Translations under genes and position numbers: made by a program
From: G963676655 sp963676655
Lineage (GTDB): Bacteria; Verrucomicrobiota; Lentisphaeria; Victivallales; Victivallaceae
Length of the DNA stretch: 64,000 bases
Assembly (NCBI GenBank): GCA_963676655.2
Contig: CAXXKX010000002.1
Location: 620,001 to 684,000, forward strand
Direction of reading: 5' to 3'
Shown here: in pieces, positions 54,746 to 64,000 of the stretch
Numbering within the stretch: position 1 is the first letter of the stretch
How the letters are laid out: each line of letters begins with the position of its first letter
Notes under the pieces: generated by a model
Databases searched by the model: none
What the model was told of the DNA's origin: nothing
The model's input: only the letters and a program-made list of their open reading frames with translations

Positions 54746-56152
54746 TTATTTCATAAAGGTTACATGATGGAAGCCAGATTGATTCCCTGATGGACGTCGG
54801 ACGTCTCGCCGTTTGGGTTGCTGAAAATTTGCAAGCATGATATCTTCAATTTGACTATCAAAAGCTCGTTTTTTCCATATACTCCAATCCATTGAATTAC
54901 AAAAATTACAAAAACTCATATACATTTCTTTTCCAGTAATATTAATCCCGATTTTGGGTTTAATAAATGTTTTTACAAATAAATCTAATGGATTTGCAGT
55001 GCCGACCAAGTAATTAATGCGGTCTGTCTGGATCTCAGAATATGGCATTTGTCCTTCACTTAATAATAATTTACGAGCGCCTTCCATTACCCAATTAAGA
55101 ATTCCACTTGACTCTGATGCAAGTAATTTTTCAGCAAAGTTACGAATTGGAATTTCAGGTTTATGTTTCTTGCACTTTATCCAGCGTATTCGACGGCGCC
55201 ATGCATCTTCATCTCCATCAAAATGTAGTTGTGGTATAGCATTGCCCATAATAATAACATTAAAATTTCCTCGAACAGAAATTGTTTGGTTGGATCTTTT
55301 ACGTTCGGCTCTGCTCATGTCTCCGCCTGTAAGCTCTTTTAATTTTGCGGTTCCTTTATTTCTAAAAAAATCAGATGCTGCTTCTTTTCCAGTTAACAAT
55401 GTTTTACCAACAAAGTAACTGAATTCAAATTGTTTAGTTGCATGTTCCGGGCGCAGTGATGTACAGTTGTCGTGTCCGACAATTCCTTCAATGATATTAA
55501 CAAGAGTGCTTTTGCCACATCCTCCCGGTCCAGTTAACAACAAAAAAGTTTGACTGATATTTGTTCCAAGCAAACATTGACCCAAGTATTGTTGAAGTAA
55601 ATCAATATCATCGTCTTCTATAATGGGACGTAACAGTTCATTTATAAAACGGGGACATTCCGCATTTGGAGCATATTCCAGTTCACACCGATTCCTACTA
55701 TAAAACTCCGGAGCAAAGTCATGCTGTACCCATTGCTTATCTTGATAATTAAACTTCAAAACTCCATTAGCACAATGTATATATTTATCTTTCGAATTGC
55801 CGAACACATCTCCTTTATTGGCTATTGCCTCAAGAAATATCTTAACCCCTTTTAAAAAATTGGATGATACCTTTACATGTAGACCAGTAATATCCAGATA
55901 TTCCGCGCACTCGTGCATGAATATGCCTAACATATTGAGTATTGATGCATCTTCATGTGTAATCCATAGTCCTGTTTTTTTATCCCAGAGGTAATATTTC
56001 TTTTCTGATCCACTGTAAATAGGAGACTCGCTAAGGTAAAAAAGATTAGCAAAAAACTGTTCATTCACATATGTAATTCTACCTTCTTCATTTTCTTGAA
56101 TTGGCTTCCAGTATGTTTTATAACAACTCTCAAGCATAGATTCATTAATCAT
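54746..56152 (-). CDS. P4/D5-type primase-helicase (phage/plasmid replication)
   Basis: 468 residues behind AGGAGTTGAATA. Superfamily 3 helicase layout of the D5/P4 group: the D5_N region (NGVLKFNYQDKQWV, FAPEFYSRNRCELEY), Walker A GPGGCGKST (208-216), LLTGKEAASDF with LTGGDMSRAERK, then NFNVIIMGNAIPQL and WRRRIRWIKC as the sensor and arginine finger. The protein lacks the N-terminal primase domain and so represents the helicase part. It would unwind the element's origin. It sits beside tRNA-Ala, as in satellite and integrative elements, though no integrase gene is seen. Confidence 0.85.
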   Translation of the reverse strand: MINESMLESCYKTYWKPIQENEEGRITYVNEQFFANLFYLSESPIYSGSEKKYYLWDKKTGLWITHEDASILNMLGIFMHECAEYLDITGLHVKVSSNFLKGVKIFLEAIANKGDVFGNSKDKYIHCANGVLKFNYQDKQWVQHDFAPEFYSRNRCELEYAPNAECPRFINELLRPIIEDDDIDLLQQYLGQCLLGTNISQTFLLLTGPGGCGKSTLVNIIEGIVGHDNCTSLRPEHATKQFEFSYFVGKTLLTGKEAASDFFRNKGTAKLKELTGGDMSRAERKRSNQTISVRGNFNVIIMGNAIPQLHFDGDEDAWRRRIRWIKCKKHKPEIPIRNFAEKLLASESSGILNWVMEGARKLLLSEGQMPYSEIQTDRINYLVGTANPLDLFVKTFIKPKIGINITGKEMYMSFCNFCNSMDWSIWKKRAFDSQIEDIMLANFQQPKRRDVRRPSGNQSGFHHVTFMK

Positions 56153-56375
56153 TATTCAACTCCTATGATATTACAAAGCTTCTAACTATATGCCTTATGG
56201 TAATAACATTCAAGTTATTAATGTCGGGACGTTGCTTGGAAAATGCGCCATGAATGTGACGGATATGTGGCGCCTGTTGTTAAAAATGAATGAAAAGGAA
56301 AGAAAAGGAAAGTATGGGATAGTCTAATGAAAAATATGTTTACAAGTTCAATAATATCAAGAAAAGGCAAAAAAA

Positions 56376-56452
56376 TGGTGGAGCATATCGGACTTGAACC
56401 GATGACCCCCACACTGCCAGTGTGGTGCTCTAGCCAACTGAGCTAATGCCCC
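56376..56452 (-). tRNA. tRNA-Ala (anticodon GGC)
   Basis: 77 bases including an encoded CCA end. The acceptor stem GGGGCAT pairs with ATGCTCC. The D-arm TTAGCTCAGTTGGCTAGAGC, anticodon stem CCACA/TGTGG with loop CTGGCAG, and T-loop GGTTCAAGTCC are all standard. Its 3' end faces the accessory DNA, the orientation used when elements integrate into tRNA genes. Confidence 0.96.
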
Positions 56453-56551
56453 ATTTAATGGTTGACAAGAAATTGCTTTCTCGCTGTCAAGGCCTATAAA
56501 ATAATCTGCTTTTCGTTTTTTTCAAGCCGCGATAGAAAAATATGTGATAAT

Positions 56552-57511
56552 TTATTGGGCTTCCAATGGTTCGTCGGTCGCGCCGTGGTTTTTCCGGTTG
56601 ATGTTGAGCCAGCGACGGTGTACCCACATCCATTGGTCGGGTTGTTCGCCGATCAACTTTTCCAGGGCGGTTGTGTACATTTGAGTTACTTTCCGGATAT
56701 CGCCCTCTTTGTCATCGGTCGGAGTATAACGGATCAGGTCGGCAACTACGAATTCAAAACCGCCGTCAGGTTTTCTTCTGGTAACTTCCGGCATGATCGG
56801 GACGCCGGTTTTCAAATGCAGCAGGGCCGGTGACGAATGGGTGCGGCAGGGCTGACCGAAAAATGTTGTTTCCACGCCCTCATGGGTGCCGGCGTGCTGG
56901 TCGGCCAGAATGGCGACGGTCTTGTTCTCCCGCAAAGCTTTCAGCAACGCCCGGATGCCGCCGTCTTTATAGACGCATTGGTGAACTTCCGACTGGCGGC
57001 TTTTAAGGATATATTTTCCGATCAGCGGATTAGCGAACTCACGCATGATTGAGACCATTGGAATCCCGAATTGCCGGGCCCAGGCCGTAGCGGCAAGTTC
57101 CCAGTTGCCATAGTGCGCGGTGACTATGATTACCGGAATGTTTTTTTCAACGTCTTCGTGGCAAACTTCCGCAATAGTTGACTGGCTGCCGGTTACATGG
57201 ATTTTGTCCAAATCAATCGACTGGTCGAGTTTCAAGATCTCTACCAGCAGCATGGAAAAGTTTTTATATACCCGTTTGGCGATTTCCAGCGCTTCCAGTC
57301 GGTCTTTTGCTACTCCGGCATGCATTAGATGTTGAATTGCCCGGCTGCGATGTTTTCTCTCAAAACGAAACATCAGTTGAAATATGGAGAAACTTATCAG
57401 GTATGCCATTTTCAATGGAATAAGCCTGACAAGTTCTAGAAACAGCCAGAACGGAATAAACTCCGCCCATATCTGAAATTTACTTTTGTGTTTTGAACCC
57501 TTCTTTGACAT
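56552..57511 (-). CDS. Lipid A biosynthesis acyltransferase (LpxL/HtrB family)
   Basis: 319 residues. An N-terminal membrane-associated helix (FIPFWLFLELVRLIPLKMAY) precedes the catalytic HYGNWE motif (H133, E138) of this family. DGGIRALLKALRENKTVAIL and GVETTFFGQPCRTHSSPALL form the substrate pocket. The end WMWVHRRWLN is the family signature. It transfers an acyl chain from acyl-ACP to the Kdo-lipid A precursor at the inner membrane. Its presence indicates a Gram-negative envelope. It lies just past the tRNA, in what looks like core chromosome. Confidence 0.88.
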   Translation of the reverse strand: MSKKGSKHKSKFQIWAEFIPFWLFLELVRLIPLKMAYLISFSIFQLMFRFERKHRSRAIQHLMHAGVAKDRLEALEIAKRVYKNFSMLLVEILKLDQSIDLDKIHVTGSQSTIAEVCHEDVEKNIPVIIVTAHYGNWELAATAWARQFGIPMVSIMREFANPLIGKYILKSRQSEVHQCVYKDGGIRALLKALRENKTVAILADQHAGTHEGVETTFFGQPCRTHSSPALLHLKTGVPIMPEVTRRKPDGGFEFVVADLIRYTPTDDKEGDIRKVTQMYTTALEKLIGEQPDQWMWVHRRWLNINRKNHGATDEPLEAQ

Positions 57512-57690
57512 CGCGCATGAAATAGTTTTGTTTTTGAACTATAACTTACCCTTATTAATATAACTCAAAAAATACTTTTGGTCAATTTTTTATTAGCAAA
57601 GTGTCAGGTTTTGTGCTTTCAAGGTTGAAAATTACTGCTTTAACCGCTAAGTTTTGCTTCTACACAACACGATAGAGAAACAGTTTATAT

Positions 57691-58398
57691 ATGGGTGATA
57701 TGAATCTGACGAAATATTTGAGTACCGGCGGCGTGGCCGCACGTCGTAAATGCGCGGAAATGATCAAGGCAGGACTGGTTACGGTTAATGGTCGAATCGT
57801 TACTGAACCCGGGACCAGGGTTGGCCCGGATGACCGGGTGGAAGCGGAGGGGCTTCTGGTTTCTCATGCAAAAAAAGTTTATGTAATGCTGAACAAGCCG
57901 GCCGGCTACTGGTGTACCGCGGATGATCCACACGCGGACAGACTGGCGGTAGACCTGATCACGCTGCCCGGAGTCAGGCTGTTTTCCGCCGGACGACTGG
58001 ACCGCGACAGCGAGGGGCTGATCATTTTTTCCAATGACGGCGATTATGTCAACATATTATCGCATCCGAGCAACGGGATTCTGAAACAGTATTATGTTGA
58101 AACATATCAGGATATTGCTCCTGAGCAACTTGAGCGTATCCGCAAAGGCATTGTCGATGCCGGAGAAAAACTCCATCCGATCCGGATTGACCGGCTTGGG
58201 GCAGGGCGTTATCTGTTTGTATTGAATGAAGGTAAAAAGCGCGAAATACGTCGTCTTGCCGCTGCCGCCGGGCAAAAGGTTAAACTGTTACGCCGGAGTG
58301 CAATCGGCTCATTGGAATTGGGCAATCTCAAACCGGGACGCTGGCGTGAGATGAGCAAAGCCGAGATCGCCGCGACTCTCAGCAACCCAAAGCACTGA
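57691..58398 (+). CDS. rRNA pseudouridine synthase, RsuA/RluB family
   Basis: 235 residues. An S4 RNA-binding domain (NLTKYLSTGGVAARRKCAEM, VTVNGRIV) is followed by the catalytic domain with VMLNKPAGY and GRLDRDSEGL (101-110), where D104 is the catalytic aspartate. EGKKREIRRLAAAAGQKVKL is the third family motif. The family converts a specific uridine of 16S (RsuA) or 23S rRNA (RluB/E/F) to pseudouridine; which site cannot be told. The length fits RsuA/RluB. It is divergent from the acyltransferase gene. Confidence 0.92.
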   Translation: MGDMNLTKYLSTGGVAARRKCAEMIKAGLVTVNGRIVTEPGTRVGPDDRVEAEGLLVSHAKKVYVMLNKPAGYWCTADDPHADRLAVDLITLPGVRLFSAGRLDRDSEGLIIFSNDGDYVNILSHPSNGILKQYYVETYQDIAPEQLERIRKGIVDAGEKLHPIRIDRLGAGRYLFVLNEGKKREIRRLAAAAGQKVKLLRRSAIGSLELGNLKPGRWREMSKAEIAATLSNPKH

Positions 58399-58461
58399 AA
58401 TATATTAGTTACCAGTTACCAGTTGCCAGTTTCCAGTAAGAATTTGGGAATGATATATTTT

Positions 58462-58565
58462 ATGAGTGATGAGTGATGAGTGATGAGTGATGAGTGATGA
58501 GTGATGAGTGATGAGTGATGAGTGATGAGTGATGAGTGATGAGTGATGAGTGATGAGTGATGAGT
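58462..58565. repeat. 7-bp tandem repeat array
   Basis: About 15 uninterrupted copies of ATGAGTG in 104 bases, with no sequence variation. Such arrays change copy number by slippage. It lies 64 bases after the pseudouridine synthase gene. Confidence 0.95.
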
Positions 58566-58704
58566 TAGGGTTGCTGGGGCTTGTAGAGAATTTAAGGAAT
58601 GATATACTTCAAAACTAATAACTAATAACTAAAAAAGCTGAGGCTTGTATATATTTCAGCCACGAATTGTACTAATAATTGGGCTTGTATTGCTGCTTGG
58701 GAAA

Positions 58705-58794
58705 CCAATCGCCGTTCGGAGTCCGGCTCCCACAGAACCAATCGCCGTTCGGCAGGGGTATGCACCCCCGTTAAAAAGTCCGGCTCCCACAGAA
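58705..58794. repeat. Direct repeat interrupted by a short insert
   Basis: A 33-base unit beginning CCAATCGCCGTTCGG and ending AGTCCGGCTCCCACAGAA (58705-58737) recurs at once (58738-58752 and 58777-58794). The second copy is split by 24 bases that contain GGGG-TATGCA-CCCC. Confidence 0.8.
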
Positions 58795-59212
58795 ATAATC
58801 GCTGGTTTGAATTTGCCGGAAATTTTTTAAAAAAAAACTTTTTTCCGATTGGAAAAAACGCTGGCAGGGGGTAGAATACTTCCTAAGGAATGACGTTTTT
58901 TAACGTCCCATTCTCCGAAAAAAATGGTGGGGGCCATTTTTTCACTGGAATACGAAGATTTACTTCTTTTTCACTGGTGCATTATTGCTGATAACTCTGA
59001 AAAAATGGGTTTGGCTGCGACCGCTTTTATAATGTTATTTACGAGCGGGGACGCGGCGGAGTCCGAGATATTAACAACTGGTCGACGGCGTGTTTTTTGC
59101 GTCGGCGGCAGGGAGGTCTTTTGAGTAAAAAAACAAATTATTGTCCGGAGTATTTGGGGCAGGGTATCGTCATATTGAAGAAGGAAAGGTTTAACAGAAG
59201 AGTTTTTTTCGA

Positions 59213-62200
59213 ATGAATACGTTTAAAAATTTATGGTTTTGGGTTTCGGTGCTGATTTTTACCGGAACGGTTGTTCTATATTTTAGTTTAAGTTCGCAGT
59301 TGGAGGTGCTGCGAAAGAATGAATCGCGGCGGAAACAGGAGGTCGAGCAGGCGCGGCAGGAGCCGGATTTCACCTGGCTGGAGGGAGGTAAAGGATTGCG
59401 GATCACTTTCAAGCGGGCAATGGTTGATGGAGCGGCAGCAGGTAAATTTGCCGCATTGGACACGGCGACATTGACGCAGCACGGCAAAGTGCTGCCGTTG
59501 TTCTGGACCGGAACCAGGACCCTGGTGTATAAAGCGTCCGGTAGATACCGGATCAAACCGACCCGGAAATATGAACTGACATTCGGGCCAGGGTTGAAAT
59601 GCCTGGACGGGACCGGTTATCGCGGGGCGCGTAAATTTATTTTGAAGACCGATGATTTTGCCTTGCTGGACGCTTATCAGAGCGGGGCTAATCGGAAGTT
59701 GAATACCGCTGAGGTCTCTTTGCTGTTTAATGCGCCGTGTTCCGCGGCTGGACTGAAAAAATATTTGATTACCGCAGCCGGAGTAAACTGCCAGGTCAAA
59801 TCAAACGGATATTCCACCCGTCATAAGCTGAAACTCGAGGCGGTCAAAGAAGGAATGACGCTGGATATTGGAATAGCCGCCGGAATGCCGTCGGAAACCC
59901 CGGACTTTAAATTGACAAATCCGGTGACGCGCCGGATAATGCTCCGGAATCGGGAATTGGCAATAACGGCATTGACGGCCAGTCGGGAATTTTTTTGCGG
60001 TCGCGGTCTCAGAATGGAATTGAACGACCGGGTTGACAGGGGGGAATTAGAAAAGTATTTGACGATTACTCCTTCGGTGAATTGGAAAATAGCCCGGCAG
60101 TCCGGGAACGGAATTTACCTCAGCGGAGATTTTAAGGGCAATGTTAATTACACGGTCACCTTGAAAAAAGGGTTGGCGGGTGACGGTTGTAATCCGCTTA
60201 AATCGGAGGTGTCCTGGACATTACTGTTTCCGGGATTGTCTACTTCGGTGGATTTTGTCGATGCGGATAAACTTTTTTTGCGAACCGGCGGCGGGATGTT
60301 GGTGCCGGTTCGTACTGCGGCGGTCAAACAACTGGAAGTGCGAATTTGCCGGATATATCCCAATAATACGGTCTGGTATTTGAACGACTGGAATAATCGC
60401 GGCTACAAGTATGGCAAAGAGGTCTACAGCCATACCTTTACGATTAAGGACGTTCCGGATCAGGCGGTGTTGTCGTATCTTGATTTGCGCCGGGTACTGA
60501 AAGACCCGGAACCGGGGGTATATGAGATTTACGCGAAGGTTGCCGACAGTTGGTATGGCGAACATCGCCGGATTATCCTGACCAATCTCGGGATTACGGT
60601 TAAACGGGCCGGGGAGCAGTTTTTTGTTTATGTTAATAAGATTGACAATTCAAGCTCGGTTGACAAGGCTGATGTTCAAATTTTTACAGCCCAAAATCAG
60701 TTGCTGTCACAAGGAAAAAGCGATAAAGGACAGCTTGTCATGGATGCCCGGAAGGTCGAGTCCGGGGATTTGCCGTTGACGGTTCGAGCAAGCAAAGGGA
60801 AAGACGTTTGTGAGCTGAAATTGTCAGGCAATCAGTTGACCACGACCGGGTTCAAGGTTGAAGGCATGCAAAATCCGCGTCAGGGCTATGAGGCTTTTGT
60901 TTATGCCCCGCGCGATCTGTACCGCCCCGGAGAAACGCTGAATCTGTTTGCCATTGTTCGTAGTATCGGAGTCAAGGTGCCCGGACGGTTTCCGGTCGTG
61001 GTGACAGTGAGGCGTCCGGATGGCGTGGTCTTCAAAAAACTTACAGTCGAACTCAAAGATGACGGCAGTTGCGAAGCGGTCTGCAAATTGCCGTTTTCGG
61101 CTCGGACCGGTTGGTATTATTGTACGGTCAATCTGCCGGGAAAGCATGGAGCTGAGCTTGGTCGTTACAAGTTTTTGGTAGACGAGTTTACTCCTGATAA
61201 GATGAAGGTCACTTTATCAATTCCTGAACGCGATTACAAGCCGGAAGAACCGTTGCGGATCAAGGCGGTCGGAGAATACTTGTTCGGCTCGCCGGTTGCC
61301 GGAGGAAAGGCGGCATTAAAGGTCAGCTGTTTTGAAACGGACTTTTCCGCTGATGCTTATCCCGGTTACAGTTTCCGTGTTTCAACCCCGGTAAAAAGCG
61401 TCATAACGGGAGCCCGCCTGGCTTCCTCCAGCCTGAGTGCCGGCGGAGAGGTATTGTTCTCCACTACGGCACCGGACTGGAACGCCCGTTCCAATTACCG
61501 GGCGCAATATATGGTTACGGTCAATTCGCCGTCAGGTGGTGCGACTTCCGGCTACAAGAGCGTTCCGGTGATCAAATATCCGGCTCTGGCGGGGATCAAA
61601 TATCTCGGGAGCAAACGCCCGGAACCGGGAGAAACATTGAAGTTCGGTTGTGTTCTATTGGATGCGCGGACCAGGCAACGTATGGAGTCGCCGCTGCAGC
61701 TGACTGTGAAAAGAATTAATTACCGCTGGGAACGACAACTCAAAAATGGAACGGTTAACTACCGGCGGATCGAGGAGGTCGCCACGGTGGACAACCGTAC
61801 GCTGGCGGCTGGTTGCGGGGAATTCACTTTCTGTCCGAAGCAGCAGGGAAAGTTTGTTTTTACCGTGCATGATCCGGTTTCTGGACACAATGCGGATGTG
61901 GAACTCAACTGTTACCGCAGTTATTATGATTATCTTTATAATGGTCAGTCGGGAGAGAATAACAATCTGCAGCGCATCGCGATCAAGTTTGATAAAACCG
62001 GTTACAAGCATGGCGAAACGATGCAATTGCAGTTGCAGACGCCGGTCATGGGACACGGCTATATAACAATTGAAAGCAATTCCGTTCTGGACTTCTATCC
62101 GTTTTTCGCGGACAAGCCGACCGTTAACCTGAGTATCCCGGTTAAATCGGATTATCCTTTCAGCTTCAATGTATTTGCGGCGGTTTCCCGCGATTCACGA

Positions 62201-64000
62201 TTGAAGAACGACTTTCCATGGGATTTTGCCTGCGGTTACGTTCCGATCAGGTTGAATCATGATTCCCGGACCCTGAATGTGCGGATTGAAGTACCGGAAA
62301 AATCATTGCCGGGAGCGGATTCTGAAGTGAAAATATCGGTTGCCGATTCAGATGGCAAGCCCCGCGCAGCTTCGTTGACGCTGGCTCTGGTTGACGAGGG
62401 AGTCTGCCGTTTGACGGCATATAAAACACCGTCAGCGCTGGATTATTTTTACGCTAAACGCCGGTTGAACGTCGATACTTTCAGCGTTTATCTTGGGCTG
62501 ATGGAAGATCTCACAGCCGCTCAGGTAAATCAGGATAATATTCTTTACGGCGGCGGCGGGGTTTTAGGCCGGATGCTGCGGATTGCCCGGCCTGATGAGC
62601 GAAAAGTCGCTCAGATCTGGCGTTCCGATATAAAGACCGGAACCGATGGATCAGCTCGGGTCAAGGTAAAGCTGCCCCGGTTTACCGGTAAATTGCGGGT
62701 TATGGCGGTGGCGTTTGCCGGAGCGTGTTTCGGATCCGATACGGCGTATGTCAAAGTTGCCGATCCGTTAACTACGCTGACCAATTTTCCGACCTTTCTG
62801 GCCCCGGGCGATCAGGCGGCCGCACCGGTCACGATCTTCAACAATACCGGCAGGAAGGCCGATGTCAATTTACGGATTGTCGATGATAAATACTCTCTGG
62901 CTCTGGCTCAAGGCGAATCACAAACGGTTTATCAGCCGCTTGTCGCGCCGTCATATCCCGGCAGACTGCGGTTTGATCTTCACGCGGCTTTGCTGGATGG
63001 CGGCAAGCCGTGGGAACGGGAGATTCCGGTGCTGGTGCGGTCATCGCATCCTCCGCGGGTAGAGTCTGTTACCGGGGCGTTTCCGGCAGAGGCTGGAAAA
63101 AAATCAATTTCGATTCCCGGAAAATGGCTGAAAAATTCCGCTCAGGGAACTTTGACGGTGTCGTCCGCTCCTGGACTGGATTTGGGGGATTGCCTCGATT
63201 ATCTGGTCCGGTATCCTTACGGCTGTCTGGAACAGACGACCTCTGCGGCGTTCTGTGTCCTGCAGGCTCCTGAACTATATCAAAAGATGTCTCCGCAGGT
63301 GAGAAATACAGCTCAGATCAAAACATATTTGCAGGCTGGAGTCGACCGGATATTGTCGATGCAGCTTTATAACGGCGGCTTTGCGATGTGGCCGCGCGGC
63401 CGGGATGATTGGGAATGGGGCAGTATCTACGCCGCTGATTTTCTGCTGGATGCGAAAAAATACGGTTGTCAGGTGCCCGATAATGCTATAGAAAGAATGG
63501 GTGAATATCTGCACGATTTATGCGGACACCTTGAACCGGAGTTGTCGGCCTATACCCTGTACGTACTGTCACGGACCGGAACGCTGAAAAAATCGGAGAT
63601 GCCGGGTTCGCCGGTGTCGATTGAGAATAATAATACCGTATCAGGCTTGTATGCCATGGCTCTGCTGAATGTTGGACTGAGAAAGACGGCGTTGAAAGTG
63701 GTGGACACGTATATTAAACCGACGCGATCCGCCCGGTTTATCTCCGGCGGCACCTTGTCCAGTTCGATTCGTGATGACGCGGTGGCGTTGATGGTGTTGC
63801 TTAAACTGAAGCCGGATTCGCCTGAAATTGTCGAACTGGTGAAACGCCTGTCAAAATACTGTCGTGGAAAGCGGTATACTACTCAGGATGCCGCCTGGGC
63901 GCTCCGGGCGCTGGCATTGTACGACAACATGATCGCGTCCGCTCCGGTCGACTTCAAAACAGAAATCCGGCAGAATGGTAAATTGCTTGCTTCTTTCAAC
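59213..64000 (+). CDS. Bacterial alpha-2-macroglobulin (YfaS-like), 3' end beyond window
   Basis: At least 1596 codons, open to the end of the window. A hydrophobic N-terminal segment (FWVSVLIFTGTVVLYFSL) acts as signal or membrane anchor; there is no lipobox cysteine. Macroglobulin strands follow, with the MG2 motif RDLYRPGETLNLF near residue 568, a likely bait region around 1000-1050, and the thioester motif YPYGCLEQTTSA with Cys1338. The helical thioester domain then begins and runs off the window. The protein traps proteases by covalent capture in the periplasm. It usually pairs with PbpC, expected downstream. Only weak Shine-Dalgarno sequence precedes the ATG. Confidence 0.88.
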   Translation, partial: MNTFKNLWFWVSVLIFTGTVVLYFSLSSQLEVLRKNESRRKQEVEQARQEPDFTWLEGGKGLRITFKRAMVDGAAAGKFAALDTATLTQHGKVLPLFWTGTRTLVYKASGRYRIKPTRKYELTFGPGLKCLDGTGYRGARKFILKTDDFALLDAYQSGANRKLNTAEVSLLFNAPCSAAGLKKYLITAAGVNCQVKSNGYSTRHKLKLEAVKEGMTLDIGIAAGMPSETPDFKLTNPVTRRIMLRNRELAITALTASREFFCGRGLRMELNDRVDRGELEKYLTITPSVNWKIARQSGNGIYLSGDFKGNVNYTVTLKKGLAGDGCNPLKSEVSWTLLFPGLSTSVDFVDADKLFLRTGGGMLVPVRTAAVKQLEVRICRIYPNNTVWYLNDWNNRGYKYGKEVYSHTFTIKDVPDQAVLSYLDLRRVLKDPEPGVYEIYAKVADSWYGEHRRIILTNLGITVKRAGEQFFVYVNKIDNSSSVDKADVQIFTAQNQLLSQGKSDKGQLVMDARKVESGDLPLTVRASKGKDVCELKLSGNQLTTTGFKVEGMQNPRQGYEAFVYAPRDLYRPGETLNLFAIVRSIGVKVPGRFPVVVTVRRPDGVVFKKLTVELKDDGSCEAVCKLPFSARTGWYYCTVNLPGKHGAELGRYKFLVDEFTPDKMKVTLSIPERDYKPEEPLRIKAVGEYLFGSPVAGGKAALKVSCFETDFSADAYPGYSFRVSTPVKSVITGARLASSSLSAGGEVLFSTTAPDWNARSNYRAQYMVTVNSPSGGATSGYKSVPVIKYPALAGIKYLGSKRPEPGETLKFGCVLLDARTRQRMESPLQLTVKRINYRWERQLKNGTVNYRRIEEVATVDNRTLAAGCGEFTFCPKQQGKFVFTVHDPVSGHNADVELNCYRSYYDYLYNGQSGENNNLQRIAIKFDKTGYKHGETMQLQLQTPVMGHGYITIESNSVLDFYPFFADKPTVNLSIPVKSDYPFSFNVFAAVSRDSRLKNDFPWDFACGYVPIRLNHDSRTLNVRIEVPEKSLPGADSEVKISVADSDGKPRAASLTLALVDEGVCRLTAYKTPSALDYFYAKRRLNVDTFSVYLGLMEDLTAAQVNQDNILYGGGGVLGRMLRIARPDERKVAQIWRSDIKTGTDGSARVKVKLPRFTGKLRVMAVAFAGACFGSDTAYVKVADPLTTLTNFPTFLAPGDQAAAPVTIFNNTGRKADVNLRIVDDKYSLALAQGESQTVYQPLVAPSYPGRLRFDLHAALLDGGKPWEREIPVLVRSSHPPRVESVTGAFPAEAGKKSISIPGKWLKNSAQGTLTVSSAPGLDLGDCLDYLVRYPYGCLEQTTSAAFCVLQAPELYQKMSPQVRNTAQIKTYLQAGVDRILSMQLYNGGFAMWPRGRDDWEWGSIYAADFLLDAKKYGCQVPDNAIERMGEYLHDLCGHLEPELSAYTLYVLSRTGTLKKSEMPGSPVSIENNNTVSGLYAMALLNVGLRKTALKVVDTYIKPTRSARFISGGTLSSSIRDDAVALMVLLKLKPDSPEIVELVKRLSKYCRGKRYTTQDAAWALRALALYDNMIASAPVDFKTEIRQNGKLLASFN

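Larger units (their letters stand above)
58399..59212. other. Repeat-rich intergenic region
   Basis: No credible gene. It holds a short imperfect TTACCAG/TTGCCAG repeat (58408-58437), the 7-bp tandem array at 58462-58565, direct repeats at 58705-58794 and an AT-rich stretch with A and T runs around 58830-58925. Confidence 0.6.

Noticed and set aside
58462..58565. Possible CRISPR array
   Set aside because: The unit is 7 bases with no spacers, and no cas operon is present. The Cas4-like gene at 42271 has a recombination-gene context.
58645..59124. Two short plus-strand frames (58645-58830 and 58924-59124)
   Set aside because: They overlap repeats and homopolymer runs, have no ribosome binding sites and resemble no protein.
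59191..59556. 121-codon minus-strand frame
   Set aside because: It is antisense to the N-terminus of the macroglobulin gene, whose coding pattern is strong and continues for about 1600 codons.

Overview
This 64 kb window looks like a chromosomal segment of a Gram-negative bacterium: about 56 kb of accessory DNA abuts a tRNA-Ala gene, and beyond it lies ordinary chromosome. The chromosomal end (56.5-64 kb) carries a lipid A type acyltransferase (LpxL/HtrB family), an rRNA pseudouridine synthase and the start of a large thioester-containing alpha-2-macroglobulin. This implies an outer membrane and periplasm. The phylum cannot be fixed from the sequence; a member of the PVC group is a guess only.

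Region 1 (0-3.4 kb) is worn DNA: a Pif1-like helicase whose Walker A lysine is replaced by methionine, a decayed ankyrin-repeat gene, and an XRE repressor. Region 2 (3.5-23.6 kb) is one long, tightly coupled operon of nine genes. It matches the methylation-associated defence system (MADS): a small HTH protein, an active-looking type I-like N6-adenine methylase, a ParB-domain/AAA ATPase, a TOPRIM-like partner, a second methylase paralogue with an altered catalytic motif (NPWF), an HsdS-like specificity protein, a giant NERD/double-kinase/ATPase protein, a protein without known domains, and a 1819-residue HerA-like ATPase with a probable PD-(D/E)XK site. A promoter and a perfect palindromic operator lie between the XRE gene and the operon.

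Region 3 (23.9-31 kb) holds small, poorly characterised genes (zinc-ribbon, membrane and beta-repeat proteins), an orphan FtsA-like ATPase, a VanX-like dipeptidase and a helical-repeat protein. Region 4 (31.1-37.2 kb, minus strand) is a compact four-gene operon: a sigma-54 type AAA+ activator with an unusual N-terminal sensor, two overlapping DUF262 (GmrSD-like) proteins and a DEDDh exonuclease. I consider it a candidate defence system of unrecognised type. A double AAA+ ATPase gene lies just upstream.

Region 5 (40.2-51 kb) is a mobile-element DNA metabolism block: a sliding-clamp-like protein, a small recombination-type protein, a Cas4/RecB-like nuclease, a DUF932 protein, a ParE/RelE toxin-antitoxin pair, zinc-ribbon membrane and lipoprotein genes, then an excisionase-type HTH gene and a degenerate primase/ATPase-like gene. 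Between 45.3 and 45.65 kb a conserved loop motif occurs three times, each time inside a different stem.

Region 6 (51-56.4 kb) contains an intact IS5-family insertion with a 4-bp target duplication, a decayed IS3-type transposase, a broken gene, an approximately 450-base noncoding stretch full of nested inverted repeats behind a plausible promoter (a candidate structured RNA), a P4/D5-type primase-helicase and tRNA-Ala(GGC). No integrase was found, so island integration at the tRNA is an inference from context only.
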